Assembly (NCBI GenBank): GCA_021432605.1 | Contig: MU271147.1 | Location: 2,542,001-2,606,000, forward strand | Direction of reading: 5' to 3' | DNA from: Coniochaeta sp. PMI_546 | Lineage: Eukaryota; Ascomycota; Sordariomycetes; Coniochaetales; Coniochaetaceae | Length of the DNA stretch: 64,000 bases | Part shown: positions 43,625 to 55,276 of the stretch, one piece after another | Numbering within the stretch: the stretch's first letter is position 1 | How the letters are laid out: each line of letters opens with the position of its first letter | Made by a program: the position numbers and the translations under genes | The notes under the pieces: generated by a model | Databases searched by the model: none | What the model was told of the DNA's origin: nothing | What the model saw: the letters and a program-made list of their open reading frames with translations, nothing else

Positions 43625-44447
43625 ATGGCGTCTACGGAAGCGCCAATAGCCCTACCGGGCGACATCATAGACACCTCACTGATCCCAACATCAAATAAGA
43701 AGCGTCCCTTGCGTCTAGGGCCAGGACTTCGACATGTCCCTCCTGACACCCTCCAGTCCACCGTCGCCGGCGAGCTGATAACAGACCACAAGAAGAACAC
43801 AATGTACATAGAATACAACTCACACAGAGCAAGTCCAATTTTTCTACAGCTTTCACCATCTCAATCTTAACATCTCCGCTAACAAGCAACCGCAGTACAT
43901 CCCCTCCCAAAACGACCTCGTGATCGGCCAGATCCACCACTCGTCCGGCGACCTCTACTACGTCGCGCTCAACCCGCACGCCCCGCAGGCCCTCCTCCCG
44001 CACCTGTCCTTCGAATCGGCCACGAAGAAGACCCGGCCGCAGCTCGACCGCGGACAGGTCGTCTACGCGCGCGTGACAATGGCCAACAAGCACATGGACC
44101 CGGAGCTGGAGTGCGTGTCCCAGCAGACGGGCAAGTCCGAGGGGCTGGGGCCGCTGAACGGCGGGACGGTGTTTGGCGTCTCGCTCGGGCTGGCGAGGAG
44201 GTTGATGCTGCCCCGGCCGAGGGAGGATGGTGGCGTGGCGGTGCTGGATTTGCTGGCTGAGGACGAGGGGCTGGTGTTTGAGACGGCGGTGGGGAGAAAT
44301 GGGAAGGTTTGGGTTGGCAGCGAGAGTGTGCGGACGGTGGTTATTGTTGGACGGGCGCTGGCGGAGGTGGATGAGAAGGGGCCTGGGTTCGGGCTGGACC
44401 AGCAGAAGAAGTTGGTGAGGAGGTTGATGAGGGACGTCAAGGGCTGA
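43625..44447 (+). CDS. rrp40: Exosome complex subunit Rrp40
   Basis: Exons 43625-43828 and 43896-44447 give 251 residues. Rrp40 is one of three S1/KH cap proteins of the nine-subunit RNA exosome core, which degrades and trims RNA in nucleus and cytoplasm. The N-terminal domain shows ALPGDII and LRLGPGLRHV. The S1 domain begins at the junction as YIPSQNDLVIGQI, with SGDLYYVALN, and the KH-like part has RNGKVWVGSES with the family's GxNG motif. Joining R68 to the conserved YIPS requires a donor reading AGA|GCAAGT, a GC donor, with a CTAAC branch and CGCAG acceptor (67 nt). No GT donor in the area keeps the phase and the motif. Confidence 0.94.
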
Positions 44448-44993
44448 GGGGGACAGGGATCGATCAGAGATCCATAAACCTGCGGGGGGCGAGGTACTAG
44501 GTTTTTGAGGCCTTACAAACACTCCGACAGCCATAGCTGTGCGGCTCACACGCTTGGGCTCTCTAAGGGCAGTGTCGCCCGTATGCCGGGGGAGATGACT
44601 CGGATAATGGGCCTCTCTCTGGTCAACAGCTTCACCATGGAGATGGAACAAAGCACCCCAGCTGGAAAGGTAGATCAATTCGATCGAGGGCGCCGTATCA
44701 ATGCAATCATATTTGCATGCTCTGTAGGGTATATGTACACAAGTCCAACACCTCGGTGCTTACCGCTAGTAGTAAAACCACTTTGCCATGCTCGAGACCC
44801 AATTACAGAAGTCCTGCCAACGCTTGCTCCAATACATTATCTCTCTGCGCCTAGTATATCCAAAGCTGCTATTCAATGCCCGTTCTGCAATAAAAGGCCA
44901 CCGACTGCGTAATGTAGGGCCAGTCGGTCATAGTATGTTCTGTGACTCGATGCATCAGCGGGATGTAATTCTCCCAACGTCTGCCGGGTCCGG
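44448..44993. other. Convergent 3' flanks of RRP40 and the C2H2 gene
   Basis: 546 bases between facing stops. No gene or structured RNA recognised. Confidence 0.55.
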
Positions 44994-47217
44994 TCAGGCC
45001 GGTCTCCCAGTCCACTGAGCCATACTTTGATCAAATGTCGGATCGGCCTGGGCCTGGAAAAAGTCACTGCCCTGCCCTGTTCCTCCCATAACCACCTCTT
45101 CACAGTATTCTACCACCGGTTCGGCGGGATTCGTGATGTTGTGCTTATTCTGCATGTGCCTCCGCCAGTTGTCTTTTCGCGGAAAGGACTTGCCGCCCTG
45201 TCTCGAGTAGGGGCAGTTGTACTGGGTGCAGAAGTATTTCTTCGTCTTTGTGTGTTTGTCGTTGATGTGTCGGTCTAAATGTGTCTTGGTTCCGAACCTC
45301 TTGCCGCAACCTGGGTGCTCACAGAGATGCGGCCGGTCGTGGTATCGCGTGTGATGGCTAGCCAATTCTGTCAGCAAGATAGAAGTGAAAGGTCAGCCAG
45401 AGGAGAACGACTTACTTTAGTTTGTGGTACTGGTCAAATACCCTGTGACAATCGTCACACTTGTATAATCTTGGCGAGGAGTCTGATTGATCGCTGGGTC
45501 CTTCGTTCGACCTCGGTGAAGGCGTAGCCATGGGATGTCCTGGTGTCAGGTGCGGGCCTGACACGTAACCCGGCGTTGTAGGATTCGAGGAGATAGAAGA
45601 CGCTGGTGGAGTGAATCTCCCGGAAGGTTCGATCATGTCGATATCACCGCCATCGATGGCAATCTGCGGCGGCGCCAGGGCCTCCTGCGTATGTGGTTCT
45701 TGCTTCAGTTCCGGTTCCGACTCCTCTTCCATATCCACGTCTGCCTCCCGTGCGGGTTCTGGCTCCGGAGTCGCATCTGGTGTTGGCTGGCTGGGAAAAG
45801 GTTCCATAGGCGGCGTACCTTCAAGTCGGGTAGGTGGTGAAGGTGTGGAAAGCTCCACTAGCGTCCTGAAATCCTTCTCTGTGGTTGTCGTAGGCCCCCA
45901 TACTGCCATCGGATTGACACTATCTTCTGACTTGGAGGGTAGAGGCGGGCTCGGAATATCTGATACGATAGGCTTTAGAGGTTGTGTATCCATGCGCTTC
46001 AGTGGCCCGTCCTGGCCTCGTTTCTCACGAAGAGATGGGGGCCTCAAATCCTCAGGTTCCTCATACACATCGTCGGCGCCGCCTTGCCCAAGCCCAAAAG
46101 TAGGTCTGGAGGCAACAGGCGAGATTTGGGAGGAAGGTCCGCCTGGAGACACAGGGCTAATGGGTGAGACAGTCGTTGCGGAGGTGGGCGCTGTAATTGC
46201 GGAACGGGGTAATGCAGCCGTAGATGTTGCTGGTATTGACACCGGCGGACCAAATCCCGCTGGTTGATGAGGCACTAGCGCTGCCTGCGAGTCCGGGACA
46301 TCATCGAAGCCGTGATAGTAGGAGTACGCTTCACCTCGAGCCTCAGTATCGACAGGTTCAAATGTGGCTGGAGCGGATGCTACCGTAGGTAGATCTTCCT
46401 CTGGGGCTACTGGTGGCGACCTTATACTGCCGGTCGACATGGTACTATCGCGCCGGAGGGCCGCAGATGCCCTCTGAGCCAGCTGCCGTACCGAGTCCGA
46501 GAGGTGACTAGACCGCCTCCTATGACTAGGCTTCCCTGCTTGGCTCAACGATTCCGGCTCATCTGTGACACCCTTTGATCCAAACGTGCCTTGCCGACTT
46601 GGCGCAGCGAATGAATCACTGATACTTTGCTTCACGAAGCTGGTTCCCGCCTCGGTCACAGTTGAGTCCCGTGACAGCATCTGAGTTGGAACACTATCTT
46701 GAGTCGTTTGGGTCGCCAGGGTAAGTGACCCAGTTGCCGTGCGACCAGCTTGGAGCGCTCTGCCGGGGAGAGGCTCGAAGCTAGTCGCCGCGGGTAGCGG
46801 AGGTGAGATTGGTGACGGAAGCCCATAGTGAACACTGACACCGGTAGGGTACAAAGTCGTCTGCGGTCTCTCGACTGATTCGGGTTTCTGATCTGTGCTC
46901 TCCTGTCCGTCGCCCGCTGCAAAAGTCTTTGGTGGCGGCGGTTGCGCGGGCGTGGAATGTGATAAACGTCTGAAGGCATCGCCAAAGTGAGATCGCGAAA
47001 GGAAATCAGGCTGCCCAAACTCCTCAATAGCGGCATCGTCTCCGTGTTGTCGGCGGAAAGCCCTCAGACGCCGCGCCCGGAGGATGAACGGTAAGGCGCA
47101 GAGAAAGATGAGAGTTGCGCCGATGACTGACCCAATTGTCGCACCCACGATGGCCCCAGTCGATATCGACGATGAGCGCGAAACCAGCGCCGTCCGGGAG
47201 GACAGCAGGGCCGCCAT
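44994..47217 (-). CDS. C2H2 zinc-finger protein with N-terminal transmembrane segment
   Basis: Minus-strand exons 45416-47217 and 44994-45357 give 721 residues from the ATG at 47217 (AAAATGG context); the frame extends 17 codons upstream only to a GTG. Residues about 20-46 (GAIVGATIGSVIGATLIFLC and ALPFIL) form one hydrophobic helix followed at once by RARRLRAFRR, predicting an outside or lumenal N-terminus and cytosolic remainder. Residues about 50-580 are Ser/Pro/Thr-rich and disordered. Three fingers close the protein: YKCDDCHRVF with HTRYH, HLCEHPGCGKRF with HLDRHINDKH, and FCTQYNCPY with NWRRHMQNKH. The 58-nt intron splits finger 1; the acceptor at 45358 was chosen because it restores the canonical KLNHHTRYH spacing, whereas the earlier AG breaks the frame. 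Inferred: a membrane-tethered transcription factor. Confidence 0.83.
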
Positions 47218-48656
47218 TTTCGCTGTCGATAACGCCAACCCCACGATGAATTGCGACGTGATAAGCACAAGATGTCAGAATTGGGGAGAAAATGAAATGA
47301 CGAAGAATCGCGGCCCTCGTACAGAGAAGATGCCGATTGGATGCATGCGAGGCTGTGCCAGGGCTGCGACTAGCTCGATCGCAACGACCGTGGGCAGAGA
47401 GTGGCCAAGGCCGACTAATCGCAGGGTCCAGCAGTACGCAGGGTCCGTCGGTGTCAGTCTAGTTCGGCCGTCAGTATGCCAATAACACTCAGCTTGCCAC
47501 TATATCACCGCGATGGATGCAGCACGGTGGTCTTGAATCCTGACCATGTCATGTCGACGATGAAATGTTCAGTCAAGTTCACATGCGTGAGGTGAGAGAA
47601 CAGACGGTGAAATCGCACGATGCGACATGTCAGCAGCAACCCGGGTTTTTAATTAACATGTTCAGCCTCACTGGAACACTGGAGGCCCCCAAATGGTAAC
47701 TTACTGTGGGGTTTCAACGCTTGAGAACTCAACCCTGGGCCTGGAGTAGCCGCGCGGTGGCGGAACTGGTGGTGGTGGGGTGCTGATGGCCCATGGCCCA
47801 TGTTTCGGGGGCATGGTAAGTTGGTAACGCGCTTGGACGGCAACGTGGAAAGGGCACGCTAACACGCACTACTAGAGGTGCATACGATGCATCGAAGCAC
47901 CTCCTCACCTTTACCGACCTTACCTTATTATAAGGTAGCCTGTGATCTTGTGACGGTACGGAAGAGTGCACCCAAATGGCTTTTGCCATATAGACTTGCT
48001 GTCATCAGAAACGACAATCCAGGAAGTCGTCGAGGTAAGACAGTGCTGATGCAGGGTATAGTAGACGCCAACGCCAAGAGGGCCAGGAACGGCCACTGCA
48101 GCAGTAGGTGTCGCCTGTCTTCTCCATTTGGATTCGCTCTGGTCAATTGTCTCGATCAGAGAAGACAAAGTTGGTTCGAGGTACCGCATCGTGAGTAAGA
48201 GATGACTTGAGCAGATCGTAAAGCAGTGGGTAGGACCCGTTGCTGCAACTCAAGTGTTGCTGCCGGTCCCTGAGACAACTGCTGCGACCTCTTGGGCGAC
48301 CTCACGTTGAAGGGCCCTCCTGTTCTGGGAAGCTCAACTGCGCCTCACGAGCGTCATCCACAGCTTGTGGCACCGTTCACTCGGTGGGGACGACTAACAC
48401 GAAAAACAACTTGCAAGGGTATCTGCACATGAAAGCTCATGCAGCTGGGAATGTCCACTGAGTTCAAGATGACTGCACTACAACGCAGGGATTGGACCAC
48501 TCCAAATGAATGTCAAAATCATCAAGCATTGTATGTCCTGTTCTTTGCCCTTTCAAGGTCACCAGTTGTCCTCGAATCATACCTGGGGTATCCAAGATGC
48601 GCGAGACTTCCATAACCACCATTAACACTCCTCTACAATATCCGAGAAAAAGCATC
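47218..48656. other. Intergenic, no gene recognised
   Basis: Promoter side of the C2H2 gene, then a 1 kb stretch before the tRNA. A short inverted repeat TACCTTA-TTA-TAAGGTA lies near 47931-47947. No protein-coding frame is supported. Confidence 0.45.
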
Positions 48657-48728
48657 GCCCGCTTGGCTCAGTGGTAGAGCGTATCACTAGTAATGATAAG
48701 GTCATCAGTTCGATTCTGATAGTGGGCA
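48657..48728 (+). tRNA. tRNA-Thr (anticodon AGT)
   Basis: A 72-base cloverleaf without intron and without encoded CCA. The acceptor stem GCCCGCT pairs with AGTGGGC (one G-T). The D arm is GCTC/GAGC with loop AGTGGTA. The anticodon stem TATCA/TGATA encloses CTAGTAA with anticodon AGT (read as IGU). The variable loop is AGGTC, and the T arm ATCAG/CTGAT has loop TTCGATT. The discriminator base is A. A-box (TGGCTCAGTGG) and B-box (AGTTCGATTCT) internal promoters are present, and a T6 run follows 13 bases downstream. Confidence 0.95.
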
Positions 48729-48741
48729 ACCGCGACCCTTG

Positions 48742-48747
48742 TTTTTT
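48742..48747 (+). terminator. Pol III T6 terminator of tRNA-Thr
   Basis: Six T in a row start 14 bases after the last tRNA base, the normal RNA polymerase III stop signal. Confidence 0.8.
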
Positions 48748-49139
48748 GCCCTTTCACATTTTGTTTCTGCCGTCTACTCGTCCTCAGTCTATGTGGACAA
48801 TACCTTTCTTGACTTTTATTCAGGATGGCGGTGCTCTGGCCTTGTGATGCCTGCGATGCAAATAACTGTCATAGGCTGTCTCTCTGTTCATCATTCTTAT
48901 GCGGTACCACTTGATTGAAGCTTCCCGTTACCGATGGGGGTATAGTGAACAAAGGGTGAAAAGCCGCCCAAAACGCCGAGTCCCCCCTACCCGACCCCGA
49001 TCTCCGACGTACTGAGAAGAAACAATTGGGAGAGAGAGACATGGAGAATAACGAAAAGGGATATCCTCTCAAAAGACCATCCGAGCAACAGAGAGAATGA
49101 AGTTGAAGAACCTTCTGGTGTCCGACAATAGACATGACC
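48748..49139. other. Intergenic between tRNA-Thr and GPI protein gene
   Basis: About 390 bases; the right part is the 3' flank of the minus-strand gene ending at 49140. Nothing else seen. Confidence 0.55.
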
Positions 49140-50921
49140 TTAAAGCAGCACAACAGCCCCAACAAGCACCCCAACGAGTCCTAGCACACATGCCTCTACA
49201 CTTCCCCGGCCACCCCCAGCACTAGAAGCGCTCGAAGTCCCCGGCCCGCTGCTATTCTTGCCGCCCACGTTGACGGGTACAGTCGTCTCCGGCGGCGGGG
49301 TGGTGAGCACCGGGACCGTGACGGCCAAGCCGGCGACGGTGGCGTTCACCGGCGCCGTGACGTTGGCCAGTAGGCTTGGGGCGACGGACGTCACCACCGG
49401 GATTGTCAGCGGCGGGAGGGCGATGACGCCGGCGGTGTAGAATGCTACTGGTGCGACTGTCGGCGATGCGGCGGTGGCGTTGGTGGCGTTGAAGGAGGAG
49501 GGGCAGAGAGTTGCTGTTGTAAGTTTGATGTCGGTGACGACGACGACTTGGCTGAGGGAGAGGGGGCAGTTTACAGCCGAAACAAGACAGCTGGTCAGGG
49601 AGAATGTCTTGGTGATGTTGTGCACTTGCGTTACGAGCGCTGTGGGGGGACAGGCCGGGTTGGCGGGAGGTTTGCTGGTTGTCGTCGTTGAGGCAACGGT
49701 GTCGAGGTCGGTCCGGGCGTCTAGACAAGTCGTTGTTCCAGCCGAGAGGAAAACTGTCGACACGTCGGGGCCATGCTCGAACTCGTGGCCGGCGATCTCC
49801 CCGCCGATTCTGGCTTCGGCAGCTGCGTTGCTGTCCACGTCGATGAACAGGGCTTGTTTGCATGAGCCGTCTGAGCCGTCGGAGAAGACGGTGCCGAAGG
49901 TCAGCTCGGCTAGGGTCAGGGATGCGCCGACGGTGGCGGCGAAGTTGAGGTTCTTGGTGACGGGCGTCTTTTGCAGCCCTATGCTGGCTTCGGCTCGCAG
50001 GACGATAGCGGCGGTGATGTTGGCTGAGGCGTGGCTGACTTGGATGGGTAGGATTGAGAAGTTGATCTCCGGACTAGGCGGACAACGAGATTAGACTGGC
50101 GACTATAGAAGGGCAGAGAGGCGAGGGTGGGTAGACGCGGACATACACGAGATCGAGGCCCGCTGATACGTTGAAGTCACCGGCGAGGATGTCATCCTGA
50201 TTCGGGAGGTCGATAAAGAGCCCAATACGTTCTCTATCAGGAATTTCAATCTGAAAGCCTCCGGTCGCCTTAACATCGCCGGTGAATGACAGGACGAGAT
50301 CGATGCCGATGCCGACCGTGGCGTTGAATATCTGCTTGACCTACGACCTGTTAGTTGGTCATTCACAACATTGGGGCGGTTGGCACTTGTACATTTTGGC
50401 CTGCTGGCTTCTTGCCGAAGAATCTACCCAAGCCGATGGTAAAGGTTCCCTCTTGAGCCGCGAAGACTCCAAAGTCCATGTGCACCCCGACTTTGTTGAA
50501 GGTCAAGCTCATGTTGAGACCTTCATCATCATTGAAGTCTGCCAAGATGCTGCCGAATGTCCGGCAGTCGTTGCACTCGACAGACAGGGAGAAGCTCTCT
50601 GTAGCCGACGCTTCGATGGGGACCGGACCCCCTATCGGGATGTATCCTGTGCCACCCGTCCAGTTTCTGTTCGGCCGTCAGTCTGGATAGTCACATTGGT
50701 CTGAGACAGTCTAACGCTGAGAACAGTGGCTGTTCTTGGACCTGCCAGCCGATGTCAAAGGTCTTGTTGTGGTCGCTCCGTGCCTCGATGCCACGCGGGC
50801 TCAGGCGACCGAAGTGGTGTGCTGAGCGTGTCCCGTACGACACTTGAACGTCATGAGAGGGCAAGACCGATGCACAGGTGAGGCCGGCCAGAACTGATGC
50901 TGCTAGTATCATAGATGCCAT
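49140..50921 (-). CDS. Secreted GPI-anchored cell-surface protein, family unknown
   Basis: Minus-strand exons 50716-50921, 50393-50666, 50147-50340 and 49140-50073 give 535 residues. Introns are 49, 52 and 73 nt, with branch sites such as ACTAAC. The N-terminal signal peptide is MASMILAASVLAGLTCASVL with cleavage likely before or after PSHD. The ectodomain has many N-glycosylation sequons (NWT, NMS, NAT, NVS, NIT, NFS) and strand-like repeats, including FSLSVECNDCRTFGSIL, MDFGVFAAQEGTFTIGLGRF and LVLSFTGDVKATGGFQIEI. After a Thr/Pro-rich stalk (PVLTTPPPETTVPV) come the GPI signal (SSASSAGGGRGS) and the hydrophobic end VLGLVGVLVGAVVLL. The all-beta look resembles other uncharacterised fungal wall proteins. 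I do not recognise the family. The second donor (GTACAA rather than GTGCCA six bases on) is the less certain boundary. Confidence 0.85.
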
Positions 50922-52874
50922 TCTGAGCAGCTGGCTACGGGGACAACTTGGGTAACTTCTTGGTCGGAAAAATGCCCCGTGCAAAGGAACACCGGTGATA
51001 GTCGGGATGGCCTTATGATAACCCTCTGACCGGCACTCCCAAGCAGTGACAGCCTTAGATATATATTCGCACCCGACCACCACGGATTCAAAAGCATAGA
51101 TATCTCTGTTGGTAGGCACTGCGACCGATGTTGATATCGACAGCCAGGGACAAGATCCCGTTGGAACGGATGACACGCGTAGCATAGCCCCTTACGCAGC
51201 ACAACGCATACAACTCCTTCAGTGTATGTACCTTCAGCATCGTGCCCAGTGGGTGACTTAAGGCTATGTGCAGTACATCAGGGGGGACTCTGTCCTAATC
51301 TAACATGACATGCCTAAGTAGACATGGCTAGAAATAGTTGACAGGCGGGCAATCCTCGCCCCCTTCCCGCTCACACTGCCGAAGGAACTTGGACCCTGAC
51401 AGATGTCAAACAGCTTCTGGCCAAGACATCCGTTGCCATACCAGCTATCCTAGAAGCATGCTCGACGTGTTAAAGCTCTTCTGAGTGCGGTGCGGGAGCT
51501 GAGAAAGAATGGTAGGGGCCTGTGGAACTCGAACAGGGCTGAGACTCCGAGACCAGGGCATGTCGTATCACGGGGTTGATATCCCCGCAACCCCCAACTT
51601 TTAGGAGTCTCTTGAATGCTCCCTGGGGTAGCAGTTAATCGAACGAGCATTGCAGATGTGTATCAGCCTCGTAGAGCACGTACATACAGTCGACGGTATG
51701 CAAGATGGAGGCTGTTGGTCACACTCGACCGTTTGAGGGGCTGTTCTGTAACCAACTGCCTAAAAGTCCTTGCAGACTGACAGGCAAGCTCAGCTACTCG
51801 CTCAGCCAAAGATTTGCCGTTGGTAACGGCACCATGCTGGGAGCGAGCAACTCGCCATCTAAGAGACTAAAGTATCAAAACCTTGTAGATAAAAAAAAAG
51901 AGAAAAAGACCTCTGAAGTATATCGTGGGGCCCAGGTGCCACAACCCAACACAGCGATGAGGCTAAAGGCTGGCAACATGGTACGGCGAACATGCAGAGA
52001 GAGGTTGCGATCGCGCTGATCCTGAAATAGCATGCTGCAGCTTCGCAGCCATAAGGCCCAGCAGTGTTGGCCAGCACTAGCTGACCAGTGTAACGGCGTG
52101 CTTCCTCACTGCATTGGTGATTTTGTAGAAGTATCGTGGTGAAGGTCACGTAGGAGGCCGGCCTAGATAGCCGACACAAGGGCCGTGTAAAGCCAAGAAC
52201 TCTTGGTTCGAAGAGCTGCAACAATCGGGAGATCCTCGCCAGTGTATTGGTCGATCCTTGGTAGAATTGAAGGAAATTTGTGCGCCTATGATTATCTGTT
52301 CGTCAACGACTTGCCGTGTGCAATGGTACAGACAGACACTTCAAACCAACATGTTTCGAAAGGGGCGGGGGTGTGCATGTGCAATATGCATAATCATGAT
52401 CAGACCCAGCGCTGTGGTAAGCATTTGCAGTGATCCTGGATGATTGTAAGCCTTGCCACTGGGGATAGTATCAAGTACGAACAAGAGCGACTCCCAGTCA
52501 TGCCGAACTCAAGGCTTCTCAGACTTTAAGCAGTACACCGTTTGCCTAGCTGGCACCTTGGCTGATGAAGTAAGGTATGATGACTTCTCAGCATTCCAAT
52601 CCACTTCGTCTTCGTTTTAATTGTCATGGAGCTCAGTGTAGAACCTGGAAGCCTCCGCCCTGGCAACAGGCGGCTTAGAGCAAATCAGGGGACACATCTC
52701 CAGTATCTGAGTGCGAGAGAATGCACTCATTTCTGTAGGTATCTCATAACCAAGCCTGCTACCTAACCCAAAGTTCCCCTACCCAGGACCATGTCAGAGT
52801 CCGCATTCATCAATCATCTCCTTTGACCAAACCACGCTGGCTTCGCTAAATATCCAAACAGCTTCAAATATGGT
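50922..52874. other. Intergenic, about 2 kb
   Basis: Promoter side of the GPI protein gene and the 3' flank of the annexin gene. No gene, tRNA or repeat was recognised. Confidence 0.5.
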
Positions 52875-55276
52875 TTACCGGGTAGTATCCACCCTCTCGA
52901 TCCTCTTCACATGATCCGGCATCCGCGACACGCACAGCGCCGTGCAAAACTCTCCCCACTCCCCGCTAGTGGCCTCCTTCACCGCCGCCTGGAGCTCGGC
53001 CCCGTACCGCTCGCGGAAAGCAACCTTGACCGCCGCCATGTGCCGGCTGTCCCAGTGATACCGCACCAGGCGAGAGATAATCAGCTCTCGCCGCTGCTGG
53101 TCTTTCTTGGACGCCGACAGCGCGTGGTGGATCAGCAGTGCGTCGCGCACCGGCTTGTTGATGACACCGTTGAGGATGTGAGCCAGGAGTTCGCCCTATT
53201 GTTTGAGTCCAAGGTTAGCTTGCTTTTCTGAGGCTGAGTAGAAGGCGCAAAGGTATTGATTTGCACACTCACCACAAGATTCCCACTCTTCTTTAACGCA
53301 TCCTTGGCAAAGTTTGCCCTGTACGTATCGGAATAGACCCTCAACACCTCCTTCAAATGCGTATCGCTCCTCTGCACAACAATACTGATCATAAGACTCT
53401 CACCGCCCTTCTCGCTGCGCACGGCATGATGCAGGTCCTTGACATCATCCTTGACCAGATCGTAATCAATCCTATTCGGCCGTCCATATGCATCCGTCTC
53501 CTCCATCCTCTGCTCGTCCAGGACCATCAGCACGGCCTTCTTGAACTTGTCCTCCTTCAGCTCCGTCTTCATGCACTTGGTCAAGCTGTTGTTATACTTC
53601 TTGTCGCTGAACCCCTCCTTGATGGCGCGGATCTCGTCGTTGGTCCGCCCCATGAGCGACTCGATCAGCAGCTCCCGCCGCGTCTTGTCGCCCTGGTACC
53701 AGAAGTTGGCCCAGTAGGCCTCGCTCTCCCACCGGCCCAGCGCGACCGCGTAGCACGCCTTCATGAGGTTCGGGTCCTCGTCCTTCAGCCTCGCGCGGAT
53801 GTGCTTGGCGATGTTGACCCCCTTGCGCTCCGAGCCCGTCTTGACCAGCCGCTTGTACTCGACCCGCAGCTCCATCACCTGCTCGTGCGTGAGCCCCGGC
53901 AGGATCTCGATCAGCGGCTCCGTCTCGGGCGCCCGGCGCTCGCCCTTGAGCGCCTTGGCCAGCCTGGCCGCGTCGTCGACGGGGTCGTGGAAGCGCGCCC
54001 GGCGCGACTTCTTCTTGCCGTCTCCGTAGCCCTCGTTGTCCGAGCCGATCGGCGACACGGGGATGACTTCGTGGCTGCTGCCGCCGTGGCCTGTCGGCAG
54101 CAGCAGCGGGCTCGGCATGGGAGACATGGACTGGTAGGTGCCGTGGTAGGACTCCAGCAGCGGCGAGGCCGGCGCGCCGGACAGCAGGGACACCGAGGCC
54201 GAGTGGTGCCCTGTGTTGACGCTCAGGCTCGACATGCGCGCCGTGGGCGGCTGCGGCGAGGCGTCGCGCTCGCGGCCGCCTTTCATGGCTGACCTGCGCG
54301 GGCCTTGACCCGGCTCGACAGTCACGACGCTGGAGGACGAGCGCCGTGGATCGTCCGTGCCGAGGTATGAGTCGCGGTGGTACTTCTTCGATTCAGTGCG
54401 CTGCGGGGGGCCTGGGGACGGAGCGCGGTTGGTGGAAGGGCGGGGGTCGAGGGACGTGGAGGAGTATCTCGTCTCCTCGCGCGTGTATCGGACAGAAGGG
54501 TCCGTCTTCTCATATTCCCAAGGTTTCACTTCGCCGTAAGCGTACTTGGAACTATCCTTCTTTGGGCCGGCGTCCTTGCCATAGGCGAGATCATCCTCGT
54601 AGTCACGCTTCGATCGATCTTTCCCGCGATCACGGTCACGATCACGGTCACGATCGCGGTCACGCTCCCTCTCGCGATCCGAGTCTCGATCCTTCCCTCT
54701 GCGCTCCCGATCCGAGTCCCGCTCATGCAGTGATTCGCGCGAGTATTTGGGATCATCCCCTGGACCGACCGTAATCTTCTGCGCGTATTTCTGCGGCAGG
54801 TACTTGAAGCTGTCCAATCCTGGGACTGGAGACTTGTCCCGCTCACGATCACGATCACGGTCGCGGTCGCGCTCCCGGTCCTTGCCCCTGTTGCGCTCGC
54901 GGTCGGAGTCTCGCTCGCGGTCCGAGGTCCTCTCTTTCTCGTAGCGGTAGTCCTGCTCCCTTCTTCCACCGCCATATGTAACCCTCACGTCCTCGTCGAC
55001 TTTCTCGCGCGAGCTACGGTACCCGCCGGCACCGTATGCATCCCCCGTTGGCGAAGGCGGCCGCCACGAGGCCAGACGCTCGTACTCGTATGCCGGAGAG
55101 GTGGGGCCCATCCGGTCGTCGGAAGGGTATGGTGCGGCAGTGACGACGTTCGCCGAAGGCATTGGAGGGCCGCGGCTCCTGTCGCGGTCGCGGTCTTCGT
55201 CGTCAGGGGCTCGCCGGCGGCCACCTGGAGAGCGGGAACGGCCGCGCCGGCCGCTCTCGTCGACGTTGAGAGACAT
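52875..55276 (-). CDS. Annexin (ANXC4-like) with RD/RE-rich N-terminal region
   Basis: Minus-strand exons 53273-55276 and 52875-53195 (77-nt intron) give 774 residues. Annexins are membrane-binding proteins; filamentous fungi have long divergent ones. The annexin core occupies about residues 445-774. Repeats include PGLTHEQVMELRVEYKRLV, RRELLIESLMGRTNDEIRAI followed by KEGFSDKKYNNSL, and MISIVVQRSDTHLKEVLRVY. The last repeat, in exon 2, is RDALLIHHALSASKKDQQ through MAAVKVAFRERYG. The canonical GxGTD calcium loops are degenerate, so calcium binding is doubtful. The first 445 residues are disordered: GRRGRSRSPGGRRR, then two long Arg-Asp/Arg-Glu alternating blocks (DNA about 54620-54725 and 54835-54930), then Ser/Pro-rich text. 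The RS/RD blocks are more typical of splicing factors. Confidence 0.9.
54620..54725. repeat. Imperfect hexamer repeat encoding an Arg-Asp run
   Basis: Plus-strand words GATCAC/GGTCAC alternate through the block and encode RDRDRD on the minus strand inside the annexin gene. A second, similar block lies at about 54835-54930. Slippage within coding DNA is the likely origin. Confidence 0.8.

Noticed and set aside
45358-45377. Earlier acceptor (GACAG) for the C2H2 gene intron
   Set aside because: Using it breaks the reading phase; the acceptor at GGCTAG restores both the frame and the canonical finger spacing.
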